Assembly (NCBI RefSeq): GCF_002101595.1
Contig: NZ_LQOM01000040.1
Location: 62,001-126,000 of the forward strand
DNA: 64,000 nucleotides
Direction: 5' to 3'
From: Mycobacterium celatum
Lineage (GTDB): Bacteria; Actinomycetota; Actinomycetes; Mycobacteriales; Mycobacteriaceae
The notes under the pieces were generated by a model. That model ran no database searches, was not told the DNA's origin, and was given only the letters and a program-made list of their open reading frames with translations. Shown in pieces: positions 20,807-29,036 of the stretch (position 1 is the stretch's first letter; every line of letters begins with the position of its first letter). The position numbers and the translations under genes were made by a program.

Positions 20807-21681
20807 CAGCCTGCCGAGCAGGCGCCGGCTTGTTCGATCTGGACGGTGGCGTGTGCCAACCCGCGTGCTGCCAACACCGCGCGGGCGTCGTCGAGCACCC
20901 GAGCCGAGTCGCCGCGGCTGGTCAAGTGCGCGGTCGCCATGTCCTTGCCCGGCACCAGCGTCCACACGTGCAGGTCGTGGACGCCAGTCACGCCGTCGAC
21001 GGCGGCCAGCGCTGACCGCAGCTCCTCGACGTCGACGTGGCGCGGCGAGGTTTCGGACAGAATCCGTAACCCGCTGCCGGCCAGCGCGATCGCCCGCGGC
21101 ACCACCCAGACTGCGACGACGACGGCGACGACGACATCCGCGTACGGCCAGCGCGTCGTCAGCGTGATGACGCCGGCGATCAGCACGCCGATGCTGCCGA
21201 CCATGTCGGCGACGACCTCCAGGTAGGCGCCCTTCACGGCCAGGCTCTGCGCCGCATGCGAGCGCAGCAGCCAGGCCACTGCGGCATTGGTGGCCAGGCC
21301 CGCGAGCGCCACCGCGACCATGGGCACCCCGGGGACGGTCGGCGCGTCGCCGAGCCGTCGAACCGCTTCGTAGGCGATGAACGCGGCCACCCCGATCAGC
21401 AGCGCCGCATTCGCGACGGCGGTGAACACCTCGGCGCGGTGCCAGCCGTAGGTGCGCCGTGGTGATGAGCTGCCGCGACGGGCCAGCGTCACCGCCGTCA
21501 GCCCCATGAATGCGGCGACCACGTCGGTCAGGATGTGGCCGGCATCGGCCAGCAGCGCCATCGAGCCGATCGCCAGCGCGGTAATCAGTTCGACGGCGAA
21601 GAACCCGCTCAGCAGGGCCGTCGCGACCAGCATCCGGGATATCCGGGCGTCGGTCTCGGTGTGTTGATGACCGGCGCCCAT
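20803..21681 (-). CDS. Cation diffusion facilitator (CzcD/ZitB-type metal exporter)
   Basis: Proton-coupled exporter of Zn2+/Co2+/Cd2+-type divalent cations, 292 residues. Six transmembrane helices are visible. The metal-site histidine and aspartates are in helix 2 (LLADAGHILTDVVAA: Asp and His-x3-Asp) and helix 5 (LEVVADMVGS), and a cytosolic C-terminal domain carries VTGVHDLHVWTL. The N-terminus has a small His cluster (GHQHTETDA) and the C-terminus ends in Cys-x3-Cys (GACSAGC), both possible metal sensors. ATG 21681 was chosen; an in-frame ATG at 21708 lies inside the palindrome and would add 9 residues. Inserted between Rv0360- and Rv0359-like genes. Confidence 0.9.
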   Translation of the reverse strand: MGAGHQHTETDARISRMLVATALLSGFFAVELITALAIGSMALLADAGHILTDVVAAFMGLTAVTLARRGSSSPRRTYGWHRAEVFTAVANAALLIGVAAFIAYEAVRRLGDAPTVPGVPMVAVALAGLATNAAVAWLLRSHAAQSLAVKGAYLEVVADMVGSIGVLIAGVITLTTRWPYADVVVAVVVAVWVVPRAIALAGSGLRILSETSPRHVDVEELRSALAAVDGVTGVHDLHVWTLVPGKDMATAHLTSRGDSARVLDDARAVLAARGLAHATVQIEQAGACSAGC

Positions 21682-21687
21682 CAGGCC

Positions 21688-21713
21688 AATATATGCGTAT
21701 TTACGCATATATT
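21688..21713. promoter_or_regulatory. Perfect 26-bp AT-rich palindrome, probable metalloregulator operator
   Basis: AATATATGCGTA (21688-21699), TT, TACGCATATATT (21702-21713): perfect 12-bp arms in otherwise GC-rich DNA, 6 bp upstream of the CDF start. Shape and sequence (ATATGCG...CGCATAT) resemble ArsR/SmtB-family operators such as that of KmtR, which controls a CDF exporter in M. tuberculosis (recalled). No ArsR gene lies in this window, so the regulator would act in trans. Confidence 0.8.
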
Positions 21714-21719
21714 GCAAGC

Positions 21720-22499
21720 CTACGTCCAGGCGCTCCAGAAGCGGGTCAACTGGCCGCCGAGCTGTGCCAGCAGGGTGGGCACACCGGACAGCTCGAAGAA
21801 CGAGTAGACGATCCCGAAAAACCATTGGTTGAGCAGCGGCGCGATCAGCAGCACCAGCAGGATCAGGAAGCCCCACGGCTTGAACGGCTCGAGCGCGCGC
21901 TGTGTTTCCGGGCTCAGGTGCGGTTCCAGCGCGCCGTAGCCGTCGAGGCCCGGGATCGGCAGCAGGTTCAGCAATACCGCGGTGACCTGCAGGAAGCCCA
22001 AGAACGCAACCCCGGCCCACAACACCGGGTGCGCGGGGTCGTACAACAGCCGGGTCGACGCCAGCAGCAGCACCGCCAGCACCAGGTTGGCCGCTGGCCC
22101 GGCCAGGCTGACCAGGGTGCGCTGGGCGGCCGTCATGAAGGAAGTCCGCACGTATACCGCGGCGCCGGGCAGCCCGATGCCGCCCAGCGCGATGAACAGC
22201 ATCGGCAGGCCCAGCGACAGGCCCGGGTTGCTGTATCGGCGTGGATCCAGGGTCAGATAGCCGCGGACGGCGACGTCGTGATCGCCGAACCGCCAGGCGG
22301 TGACGGCGTGGCCGAACTCGTGCAAACACAGCGACACCAGCCAGCCGGCGATCACCAGGATGAAGACCCCGACACGGGCGGAAAGGTTGATTTCCGCTCC
22401 GGCCAGCCAGGCCAGGACGCCGCCCAACACGGTCAAGCCGACGATTGCCAGGAAGATCGGGCTGGGTCGCACCGATTGATGCACGCCGCGGATGCTCAC
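21720..22499 (-). CDS. M50-family (site-2-protease-like) membrane metalloprotease (Rv0359-like)
   Basis: Predicted intramembrane zinc protease of 259 residues with about six hydrophobic segments. Zinc/catalytic motif HEFGH is at residues 60-64 within a helix (WLVSLCLHEFGHAVTAW), and the second motif is LLPIPGLDGYG (about 188-198, the NPxPxxDG-type third zinc ligand Asp). No PDZ domain is present, which makes it a compact group of S2P-like enzymes. Regulated substrates are unknown. The gene is followed by the CDF operator and gene (7 bp after its stop) and preceded by a small secreted-protein gene on the same strand. Confidence 0.9.
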   Translation of the reverse strand: MSIRGVHQSVRPSPIFLAIVGLTVLGGVLAWLAGAEINLSARVGVFILVIAGWLVSLCLHEFGHAVTAWRFGDHDVAVRGYLTLDPRRYSNPGLSLGLPMLFIALGGIGLPGAAVYVRTSFMTAAQRTLVSLAGPAANLVLAVLLLASTRLLYDPAHPVLWAGVAFLGFLQVTAVLLNLLPIPGLDGYGALEPHLSPETQRALEPFKPWGFLILLVLLIAPLLNQWFFGIVYSFFELSGVPTLLAQLGGQLTRFWSAWT

Positions 22500-22536
22500 G
22501 CCACGACGCTACCGGCTCCGACGATGCTCGGGCTGG

Positions 22537-22812
22537 TCAGAAGCCGGGGCCGCCCGGCTGCGGATTCGCGTCGGCGTATTGGATGCCTTGATTGACTTGA
22601 TCGATAGCCTGGTGGACGAGGTCGATTGCCTGCTCCCGGTGGCCGCCCTTGTCGGGCTCCGCTTGTTGCAGTTCGTCGACCGCCTGCTGCAGATGGTCCC
22701 TGGCATTGACCATGTGAACCTGAACGGCGTAGGCGGTGCCGGCGCCCAGGACGCCGAAACTTGTCGCCGTGACGACTCCGGCAACCATCAGCCGAAACTT
22801 GGAAACCTGCAT
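22537..22812 (-). CDS. Small secreted helical protein
   Basis: Unrecognised 91-residue protein. Residues 1-29 are a Sec signal peptide (MQVSKFRLMVAGVVTATSFG then VLGAGTAYA, a good A-x-A cleavage site). The mature 60 residues are highly helical and amphipathic (ARDHLQQAVDELQQAEP, AIDLVHQAIDQVNQGIQ), ending in a Gly/Pro tail. A GGAAAGG ribosome-binding site lies 7 nt before ATG 22812. It sits 37 bp upstream of the M50 protease gene on the same strand, which makes an exported partner or substrate conceivable but unproven. Confidence 0.75.
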   Translation of the reverse strand: MQVSKFRLMVAGVVTATSFGVLGAGTAYAVQVHMVNARDHLQQAVDELQQAEPDKGGHREQAIDLVHQAIDQVNQGIQYADANPQPGGPGF

Positions 22813-22893
22813 CGTGAACGCCTTTCCTGCGCGCGGAAGTCAGTGGTCGGACTGTAACAGCGAAGGCCCCGGCACGCTGACGATGCCGCGGTT

Positions 22894-23463
22894 TTAGCGG
22901 ACCAACAGCCAGCCCTTGATGTGCCGGTAGAACGTGGAACGCCGCACCGGCCTGGCGGCCGCGACGCCGTCGCGGATCACGGCCGCGCCGGTGGTGCCCA
23001 ATTGGGCGGCGCGTCCCGTCACCCAGGGGCGGCCGGCCACCCTGGCGCGCAACCCGGGCGCCGCCGCCGTCGGCTCGAGGCGTACCGCGGCGACGTCGCC
23101 GTCGAAGAGCACGGTGTCGTCGACCACCGCCTCGCCGTGCAGCTGCGGCGCGTCGCCGGCGGGCCGCCATTCGGCTGATCCGACGATCACCGAGCCGGTC
23201 TCGTCGCGGATCAGCGGCACCCGCCGAGCGACGCCGCGGCGCGCCCGGCGGGCCGCCCGCCACCCGGCCGGCAGCCGGTAGGCCCGGGTTGCCGCGCTGC
23301 GCCGCGGCGGCACAAAGGCCACCTCGACATCGAGCCGGTCGGCCCGCAGCAACCGGGTCAGCACCGCGGCCAGGTCCGCATCCGAGCCGACCACGACCAG
23401 CCGCCGAGGCTCGGCCGCATCGACGTCGTCGACAACTGGCAACGCCCTCAGCGAACGAGGCAT
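22894..23463 (-). CDS. Conserved hypothetical protein (Rv0358-like)
   Basis: Protein of about 189 residues, very rich in Arg, Ala and Val, with no membrane segment and no recognised catalytic motif. It contains an N-terminal Rossmann-like stretch (PRRLVVVGSDADLAAVLTRL) and later a conserved basic patch (RRSTFYRHIKGWLLVR) at the extreme C-terminus. ATG 23463 (MPRSLRALPV) was preferred because GGGGAG lies 6 nt upstream; in-frame starts at 23493 and 23499 would add 10-12 residues. It neighbours the M50 protease and is divergent from purA, as in H37Rv. Confidence 0.7.
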   Translation of the reverse strand: MPRSLRALPVVDDVDAAEPRRLVVVGSDADLAAVLTRLLRADRLDVEVAFVPPRRSAATRAYRLPAGWRAARRARRGVARRVPLIRDETGSVIVGSAEWRPAGDAPQLHGEAVVDDTVLFDGDVAAVRLEPTAAAPGLRARVAGRPWVTGRAAQLGTTGAAVIRDGVAAARPVRRSTFYRHIKGWLLVR

Positions 23464-23619
23464 GCGAGACTCCCCGCACAGCAGGACGGCCATGTCCAAT
23501 CTGCCCGCCTCCTCCTCACGCTGTGCCGGCGCGCATCGTCGCCGCGCGGTTCAAGACCGTCCTCCGCGACTACTGGGCTAGTGTGGGCTACCGGCTGGAC
23601 CACAATAATCAGGAGAACC

Positions 23620-24918
23620 ATGCCGGCAATCGTCCTGATCGGCGCCCAGTGGGGCGACGAGGGCAAAGGCAAGGCCACCGATCTACTCGGCGGCCGCGTG
23701 CAATGGGTGGTGCGTTACCAGGGTGGCAACAACGCCGGCCACACCGTCGTCCTCCCCACCGGCGAGAACTTCGCGCTGCACCTGATCCCGTCCGGGGTGC
23801 TGACGCCGGGCGTCACCAACGTCATCGGTAACGGCGTGGTGGTGGACCCCGGTGTGCTGCTCGACGAGCTCAAGGGCCTCGAGGACCGCGGTGTGGACAC
23901 CTCCCGGTTGCTGATTTCCGCCGACGCGCATTTGCTGATGCCCTACCACGTGGCCATCGACAAGGTGACCGAGCGCTACATGGGCAGCAAGAAGATCGGC
24001 ACCACCGGCCGCGGCATCGGCCCGTGCTACCAGGACAAGATCGCCCGCATCGGCATCCGGGTGGCCGACGTGCTCGACCACGGCCAGTTGGCCCACAAGA
24101 TCGAGGCGGCGCTGGAGTTCAAGAACCAGGTGCTGGTGAAGATCTACAACCGCAAGGCGCTCGAGCCGGAGCACGTGGTCGAAACGCTGCTGGAACAGGC
24201 CGAGAGTTTCAAGCACCGCATCGCCGACACCCGGCTGCTGCTCAACGCCGCCCTGGAGCGCGGCGAGACGGTGTTGCTGGAAGGCTCGCAGGGCACCCTG
24301 CTCGACGTCGACCACGGCACCTACCCGTACGTGACGTCGTCGAACCCGACCGCGGGCGGCGCTGCCGTCGGCTCCGGCATCGGCCCGACCCGGATCACTA
24401 CCGTGCTGGGGATCCTCAAGGCCTACACCACCCGGGTGGGCTCGGGCCCGTTCCCCACCGAATTGTTCGACGAGAACGGCGAATACCTGTCGAAGACCGG
24501 CGGTGAGTTCGGCGTGACGACAGGCCGGCGTCGGCGCTGCGGCTGGTTCGACGCCGTGATCGCCCGCTACGCCACCCGGGTCAACGGCATCACCGACTTC
24601 TTTTTGACCAAGCTCGACGTGTTGTCCAGCCTGGAAACCGTTCCGGTGTGCGTCGGCTACACCATCGACGGCAAACACCTCCGCGACATGCCGATGACCC
24701 AAAGCGAGCTGGCCCGCGCCCAGCCGGTCTGCGAGGAGCTGCCCGGCTGGTGGGAGGACATCTCGGACGCCCGGCAGTTCGACGATCTGCCCGCCAAGGC
24801 GCGTGACTACGTGTTGCGGTTGGAAGAGCTTGCCGGAGCACACATTTCGTGTATCGGAGTCGGCCCGGGCCGGGACCAGACCATCGTGCGCCGCGACGTG
24901 CTGGCGGCTCGCCCGTGA
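23620..24918 (+). CDS. purA: Adenylosuccinate synthetase
   Basis: GTP-dependent enzyme converting IMP and aspartate into adenylosuccinate, the first AMP-specific step. The 432-residue protein has the N-terminal P-loop GAQWGDEGKGKATD (about 7-20), the catalytic His in NNAGHTVV (about 37-44), the IMP-binding signature GTTGRGIGPCY, the QGTLLDVDHGTYPYVTSSN region and the C-terminal guanine-binding KLDVLSSLETVPVC. ATG 23620 with AGGAG upstream. The stop overlaps the next gene's GTG by 4 bp. Confidence 0.98.
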   Translation: MPAIVLIGAQWGDEGKGKATDLLGGRVQWVVRYQGGNNAGHTVVLPTGENFALHLIPSGVLTPGVTNVIGNGVVVDPGVLLDELKGLEDRGVDTSRLLISADAHLLMPYHVAIDKVTERYMGSKKIGTTGRGIGPCYQDKIARIGIRVADVLDHGQLAHKIEAALEFKNQVLVKIYNRKALEPEHVVETLLEQAESFKHRIADTRLLLNAALERGETVLLEGSQGTLLDVDHGTYPYVTSSNPTAGGAAVGSGIGPTRITTVLGILKAYTTRVGSGPFPTELFDENGEYLSKTGGEFGVTTGRRRRCGWFDAVIARYATRVNGITDFFLTKLDVLSSLETVPVCVGYTIDGKHLRDMPMTQSELARAQPVCEELPGWWEDISDARQFDDLPAKARDYVLRLEELAGAHISCIGVGPGRDQTIVRRDVLAARP

Positions 24919-25643
24919 GCGATCGCAAGCGCGGCGAAGCCGGGCGCTGGGGGCACCCCCAGCCGCGGAGCGGCGAGGGGGACGGGTCGCGAACCGACCA
25001 GCCTCTGAGCGAGGAGATTCCGGAAGAACTCGACCCCGACTACCCCAAGCACGGCGGTTTCCCGCGCTACGAGCCCGCCGAGCCGGGTCCGGGCTTCGGC
25101 CGGTTCGTCGCCGCGATGCGGCGTCTGCAGGACCTCGCGGTGTCCACCGACCCGGACGAGGGCACCTGGGACAGCGCCGCCGAGCGCGCCGAGGAGCTGG
25201 TCAAGCTGCTCGACCCGTTCCAGGCGCCGGAGGGCGTCGCGCCCGCCGGACGCGTCCCGTCCATGCCCGGTCTGGGCAGCCTGCTGATGCCGCCGTGGAC
25301 GATGACGAAGTTCGGCCGCGACGGCGTGGAGATGCGCGGCGAGTTCAGCCGCTACTACGTGGGCGGCAACATGGCGGTGCACGGCGGTGTGCTGCCGTTG
25401 GTGTTCGACTGGATGTGCGGAATGGTGGTGGTCGCCGCAGGCCGGCCGGTCAGCCGGACCGCCTTCCTGCACGTCGACTACCGCAAGATCACCCCGATCG
25501 ACACCCCACTGGTAGTGCGGGGGCGGATCGCCTCCACCGAGGGCCGCAAGGCATACGTCACGGGCGAACTGCGCGACCCCGACGAAGCGCTGCTGGCCGA
25601 AACGAACGCGCTGATGGTGCGGCTGCTTCCCGGCCAGCCGTGA
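24915..25643 (+). CDS. Hotdog-fold thioesterase-like protein (Rv0356c-like) with repeat-derived N-terminus
   Basis: Probable acyl-CoA thioesterase or related hotdog protein, 242 residues. The C-terminal half holds the PaaI/4HBT-like core (YYVGGNMAVHGGVLPLVFDW with the catalytic-type Asn/His-Gly-Gly, then TAFLHVDYRKITPID and GRKAYVTGELRDPD). The first ~25 residues (SDRKRGEAGRWGHPQPRSGE) are a translation of interspersed repeat B (24921-24947) and adjoining repeat DNA, so the original protein probably began further in (about SEEIPEELDPDYP). GTG 24915 overlaps the purA stop, consistent with coupling. Confidence 0.8.
   Translation: MSDRKRGEAGRWGHPQPRSGEGDGSRTDQPLSEEIPEELDPDYPKHGGFPRYEPAEPGPGFGRFVAAMRRLQDLAVSTDPDEGTWDSAAERAEELVKLLDPFQAPEGVAPAGRVPSMPGLGSLLMPPWTMTKFGRDGVEMRGEFSRYYVGGNMAVHGGVLPLVFDWMCGMVVVAAGRPVSRTAFLHVDYRKITPIDTPLVVRGRIASTEGRKAYVTGELRDPDEALLAETNALMVRLLPGQP
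24921..24947. repeat. Interspersed repeat B, copy 1 (coding)
   Basis: Core GATCGCAAGCGCGGCGAAGC plus CGGGCGC, identical over 27 nt to the copy at 59420 and one mismatch from that at 31496. After the core this copy continues into a different GC-rich inverted repeat (GGGGGCACCCCC, 24949-24960). It is read in frame as DRKRGEAGR in the hotdog protein. Confidence 0.85.
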
Positions 25644-25883
25644 CCGCGACAACACTGACCGCGTGGAGTAGCGTCGACCACAGCGGTGCCGCGCCCCTTC
25701 CCGAATAGCCGCACGCTGCTGCGGGACCGCGACCAGCGAGACCGTCGCCAACCTGGAGATGCGAGGCGAAGGCACCCTCGGCGGTATCTGGGCACCGGAT
25801 CGACACGATTCGCCCAGCCGGACAGGCGATTTCGCACAACCCGTTCTTGTGCCGTGCCCTGCTGTGTTTGGAGTTGTGACCTG
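25644..25883. other. 240-bp intergenic region
   Basis: Between the hotdog gene and the WS/DGAT gene. The frame of the acyltransferase stays open upstream, but the translation (Arg-rich, no family similarity) is not convincing. No hairpin with a T-tract, repeat copy or clear operator was seen. Confidence 0.5.
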
Positions 25884-27284
25884 ATGCTTTTTCCGATGTC
25901 CCCGACCGACTCGATGTTTCTGCTCGCCGAATCCGAGAATTGCCAGATGCAAGTGGGCGGGCTGGCGTTGTTCACTCCGCCCGACGGCGCCCGCGCCTCG
26001 GATGTGCGCGAGATGTTCGCCGCGGCCGTCGCCCGCCACGACGTGGCCGGCGTGTGGCGCAAGCGGGCCCGCCGCTCGGTGACGTCGCTGGGACAGTGGG
26101 GCTGGGACTCCGGCGCGGAGGTCGACCTCGACTACCACGTGCAGTATTCGGCGCTGCCGCGGCCCGCCGGGCTGGCGGAGCTGTGGGCGCTGGTGTCCTG
26201 GCTGCATGCGGCGCCGTTGAACCGGGACCGGCCGTTGTGGGAGATGCACCTGATCGAGGGGCTCGCAGACGGCCGGTACGCGGTGTACATCAAGCTCCAC
26301 CACGCTCTCGCCGACGGGGTGTGCGCGATGGAGATGCTGCGCGCGGCGTTGAGCGGGGACCCGCGCCGGCGCGGAGGGCCCGCCCTGTGGGAGCCCGTGG
26401 AGCCCGCGGCGGAGCCCACGGCCCCCTCGCCGGGCGGCGCCCTGGACCTGTTCGGGTTGCCGCGCTGGGCGGCGTCGACCGCCTGGGGCGTGGCCCGGGA
26501 AGCGGCCGGGCTGGTGCCCGCGCTCGCCGGAACGCTCCTGCAGGCGCTGCGCCACCGGGGCGGGACGCTGTCGCTGGCCGCGCCCCGCACGATGTTCAAT
26601 GTGCCGATCGACGGGGCGCGGTCGTTCACTGGGCGCTCCTGGCCATTGGAGCGGCTGCGACTGGTCGCCAAGCACAGCGACGCCACCGTCAACGACGTGG
26701 TGTTGGCCATGTGTGCCGGGGCGCTGCGCAGATATCTGATCAGTCGGGGCGCACTGCCGTTGGCGCCGCTGGTGGCGATGGTTCCAGTCTCGCTGCGCGG
26801 CCACGGTCCAGACGACACCGCGGATGCGGGCAACCAGATCGGGTCGTTGATGTGCGGCCTGGCCACCAACCTCACCGACGCCGGCGAGCGGCTCGCGGCT
26901 GTCCGGGTCGGCATGTGCGAGGGCAAGGCGACGCTGGCCTCGCGCAGTCGACTCCAGGTCCTCGCGATGAGTGCGCTGGGGGCTGCGCCGCTGGCCCTGG
27001 GCATGTTGGTCGGTCATCACGGACTGTTGCGCCCGCCGAACGTGATGATCTCCAACGTGTCGGGCTCCCGGGCGCCGCTGTTCTGGGAGGGTGCCCGCCT
27101 CGACGCCCTCTACCCGCTGTCGATACCGGTCGACGGGCAAGCGCTGAACATCACCTGCACGAGCACCGACGACACGATCGCGTTCGGACTGACCGGCTGC
27201 CGCCACGCCGTCCCCGGGTTGGGGGCGATGACCGGACACCTCGACGACGAACTCCGCCTCTTGGAGCGTTCCGCCGGGCTCTGA
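25884..27284 (+). CDS. Wax ester synthase/diacylglycerol acyltransferase (WS/DGAT)
   Basis: Membrane-associated acyltransferase making triacylglycerol or wax esters from acyl-CoA, used for lipid storage. The 466-residue protein has the usual length. The active site HHxxxDG is at 139-145 (HHALADG), the N-terminal MSPTDSMFLLAE is typical, and TVNDVVLAMCAGALRRYL and NVMISNVSGS (family NVPGP-like motif) are present. ATG 25884 was chosen; ATG 25896 (MSPTDSMF) is closer to the usual family start. Several paralogues normally exist per mycobacterial genome. It sits alone between the hotdog gene and purT. Confidence 0.93.
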   Translation: MLFPMSPTDSMFLLAESENCQMQVGGLALFTPPDGARASDVREMFAAAVARHDVAGVWRKRARRSVTSLGQWGWDSGAEVDLDYHVQYSALPRPAGLAELWALVSWLHAAPLNRDRPLWEMHLIEGLADGRYAVYIKLHHALADGVCAMEMLRAALSGDPRRRGGPALWEPVEPAAEPTAPSPGGALDLFGLPRWAASTAWGVAREAAGLVPALAGTLLQALRHRGGTLSLAAPRTMFNVPIDGARSFTGRSWPLERLRLVAKHSDATVNDVVLAMCAGALRRYLISRGALPLAPLVAMVPVSLRGHGPDDTADAGNQIGSLMCGLATNLTDAGERLAAVRVGMCEGKATLASRSRLQVLAMSALGAAPLALGMLVGHHGLLRPPNVMISNVSGSRAPLFWEGARLDALYPLSIPVDGQALNITCTSTDDTIAFGLTGCRHAVPGLGAMTGHLDDELRLLERSAGL

Positions 27285-27314
27285 CGACGCCGTCGTCGAG
27301 CTGCTTTCGGCGCC

Positions 27315-27320
27315 TATCCT
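27315..27320 (+). promoter_or_regulatory. -10 hexamer (TATCCT), leaderless promoter of purT
   Basis: TATCCT, 7 nt, then ATG 27328, without a Shine-Dalgarno sequence. Fits a leaderless purT mRNA and fixes the start codon. Confidence 0.5.
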
Positions 27321-27327
27321 TGGGCCA

Positions 27328-28608
27328 ATGACTGAGGAAGATGGCGGACACGCGCCCGAGGGCATCACCGACGAGCCGGCCCACGGAAAGCACGAACAGT
27401 CTTCCGACGACGACACTCAGCGCACCACGGTGATGCTGCTGGGGGCGGGGGAGTTCAGCCGGGAACTGGCGATCGCCTTTCAGCGACTCGGCGCCGAGGT
27501 GATCGCGGCCGAGCGGTACGCCGACGCTCCCGCGCACCGGGTTGCCGACCAGTCGGTGGTGGTCCGGTTGACCGACACCGACGAGTTGGCATCGGTCATC
27601 GGCCGGTTGCAGCCCAACTATGTGGTGACGGTGACCGACGTGGTGGCCGCCGATGCGTTGACGGCCGCTGCAGAAACCGGGTTCGCGCAGGTGTTTCCGA
27701 CGGCCCGCGCCGCCCGGCTCACCGCCGACCGGGAGGGCCTGCGCCGGTTGGCCGCCGACGAGCTCGGGCTGCCCACCGCGCCGTTCTGGTTCGCCGGTTC
27801 GGTCGAGGAACTCCGCGCGGTGGCCGAGCACGCCGGTCACCCGCTGCGGATCCAGCCGGTGGTGCCGGCCGGCGACGGCGAGTCGGTGATCTACGGGCCG
27901 TTCGATCTGGAGTCGGCATGGCGGACCGCGGTGTCGGCCGGCGGCCCGCTGGCCCCCAAGCGGGTGATGGCCGAGTCCGTCGTCGAGGTGGATTTTCATG
28001 TGACTCTGCTCACGGTGCGCAGTGACGGACCGAAAGGCCCGGTGGTGGAATTCTGTTCGCCGATCGGACACGGCCAAGTCACCGGCGGGGCATTGGAATC
28101 CTGGCAGCCGCAACCGATGAGCCGCGCCGCACTGGACATTGCCAAGTCGATCGCCGCGCGCATCGTCAAAGCGCTCGGCGGCCGGGGCGTGTTCGGGGTC
28201 GAGCTGATGATCCGCGGCGACGAGGTCTACTTCTGCGATGTCAGCACGCGGCCGTACGAGAACGGCGTGGTAACGCTGCGCAGCCAGCGGCTTTCGGAGT
28301 TCGAGCTGCAGGCCCGCTCGATCCTGGGCCTGCCCACCGACACCATCATGATCTCGCCGGCCGCCGCCCAGGTGCTCTACTCCAGCCACGAGGCCATCGA
28401 CACCGGCGCCGACAACACCGGCCCGATCGGCGGCGCGCTAAGTGAGGCGCTGGCCGTGCCGGAAAGCGACGTACGGATTTTCGGGCGTCACCAGTCCGAC
28501 GAGCGGCGCCGGCTGGGGGCGGCCGTCGTCACCGCTGTGGACGTGCCGACGGCGCGTGAGCGGGCCAAGCAGGTGGCGACCGCTCTGCGGAAGGTGTGGC
28601 AGTCGTGA
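27328..28608 (+). CDS. purT: Formate-dependent GAR transformylase (PurT)
   Basis: ATP-grasp enzyme that formylates glycinamide ribonucleotide with free formate, a folate-independent alternative to PurN. The 426-residue protein has an acidic N-terminal extension (about 1-32), a Rossmann-like N-domain (VMLLGAGEFSRELAIAFQRLG), GAR-binding YADAPAH, an ATP-grasp core (LRIQPVVPAGDGES, FHVTLLTVRSDG, GVFGVELMIRGDEVYFCDVS) and a C-terminal FGRHQSDERRRLG segment. Followed by rhodanese and metZ with near-zero spacing, as in Rv0389-Rv0391. Confidence 0.96.
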   Translation: MTEEDGGHAPEGITDEPAHGKHEQSSDDDTQRTTVMLLGAGEFSRELAIAFQRLGAEVIAAERYADAPAHRVADQSVVVRLTDTDELASVIGRLQPNYVVTVTDVVAADALTAAAETGFAQVFPTARAARLTADREGLRRLAADELGLPTAPFWFAGSVEELRAVAEHAGHPLRIQPVVPAGDGESVIYGPFDLESAWRTAVSAGGPLAPKRVMAESVVEVDFHVTLLTVRSDGPKGPVVEFCSPIGHGQVTGGALESWQPQPMSRAALDIAKSIAARIVKALGGRGVFGVELMIRGDEVYFCDVSTRPYENGVVTLRSQRLSEFELQARSILGLPTDTIMISPAAAQVLYSSHEAIDTGADNTGPIGGALSEALAVPESDVRIFGRHQSDERRRLGAAVVTAVDVPTARERAKQVATALRKVWQS

Positions 28609-28622
28609 GAGACTCACGCGAA

Positions 28623-29036
28623 ATGACGTACGCAGGAGATATCACGCCGCAGCAGGCATGGGAGCTGCTCAGCGAGAACCGCGACGCGGTGCTGGTCGAC
28701 GTTCGCACCGACGCCGAGTGGCGTTTCGTCGGCGTGCCCGACCTGTCCGGCCTTGGTCGTGACGTGGTGTACATCGAGTGGAACCGCGCCGACGGCACCC
28801 GCAACGAGAACTTCGTCGACGAACTGCTGGAACGGGTCCCGCCGCGCGACGACCGGCCGGTGGTGTTCCTGTGCCGCTCGGGCAACCGCTCGATCGGTGC
28901 CGCCGAGGCTGCCACCGAGGCGGGCATCACCCCGTCCTACAACGTGCTGGACGGCTTCGAAGGACACCTCGATGAGGCGGGTCATCGCGGCGCGACCGGT
29001 TGGCGGGCAATCGGTTTGCCCTGGAGACAGTCATGA
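28623..29036 (+). CDS. Rhodanese-like sulfurtransferase (Rv0390-like)
   Basis: Single-domain rhodanese of 137 residues that carries sulfane sulfur on an active-site cysteine. The active loop CRSGNRS follows a beta strand (PVVFLCRSGNRSIGAAEAA, Cys at about residue 83), and the N-terminal half has VLVDVRTDAEWRFVG. ATG 28623 (MTYAGDITPQ) matches the family N-terminus; GTG 28605 overlapping the purT stop is an alternative. Its stop overlaps metZ (ATGA). A tight link to O-succinylhomoserine sulfhydrylase suggests that it handles sulfur for methionine synthesis (inference). Confidence 0.92.
   Translation: MTYAGDITPQQAWELLSENRDAVLVDVRTDAEWRFVGVPDLSGLGRDVVYIEWNRADGTRNENFVDELLERVPPRDDRPVVFLCRSGNRSIGAAEAATEAGITPSYNVLDGFEGHLDEAGHRGATGWRAIGLPWRQS

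Noticed and set aside
21682..22329. N-terminal extension of the CDF gene through the M50 protease region
   Set aside because: The extension is an alternative-frame reading of the M50 gene and has no CDF similarity.
24807..27416. 869-codon minus-strand open frame over purA end, hotdog and WS/DGAT genes
   Set aside because: Its composition (His/Arg/Gln/Gly-rich) is typical of antisense frames in high-GC DNA; the plus-strand genes have full domain evidence.
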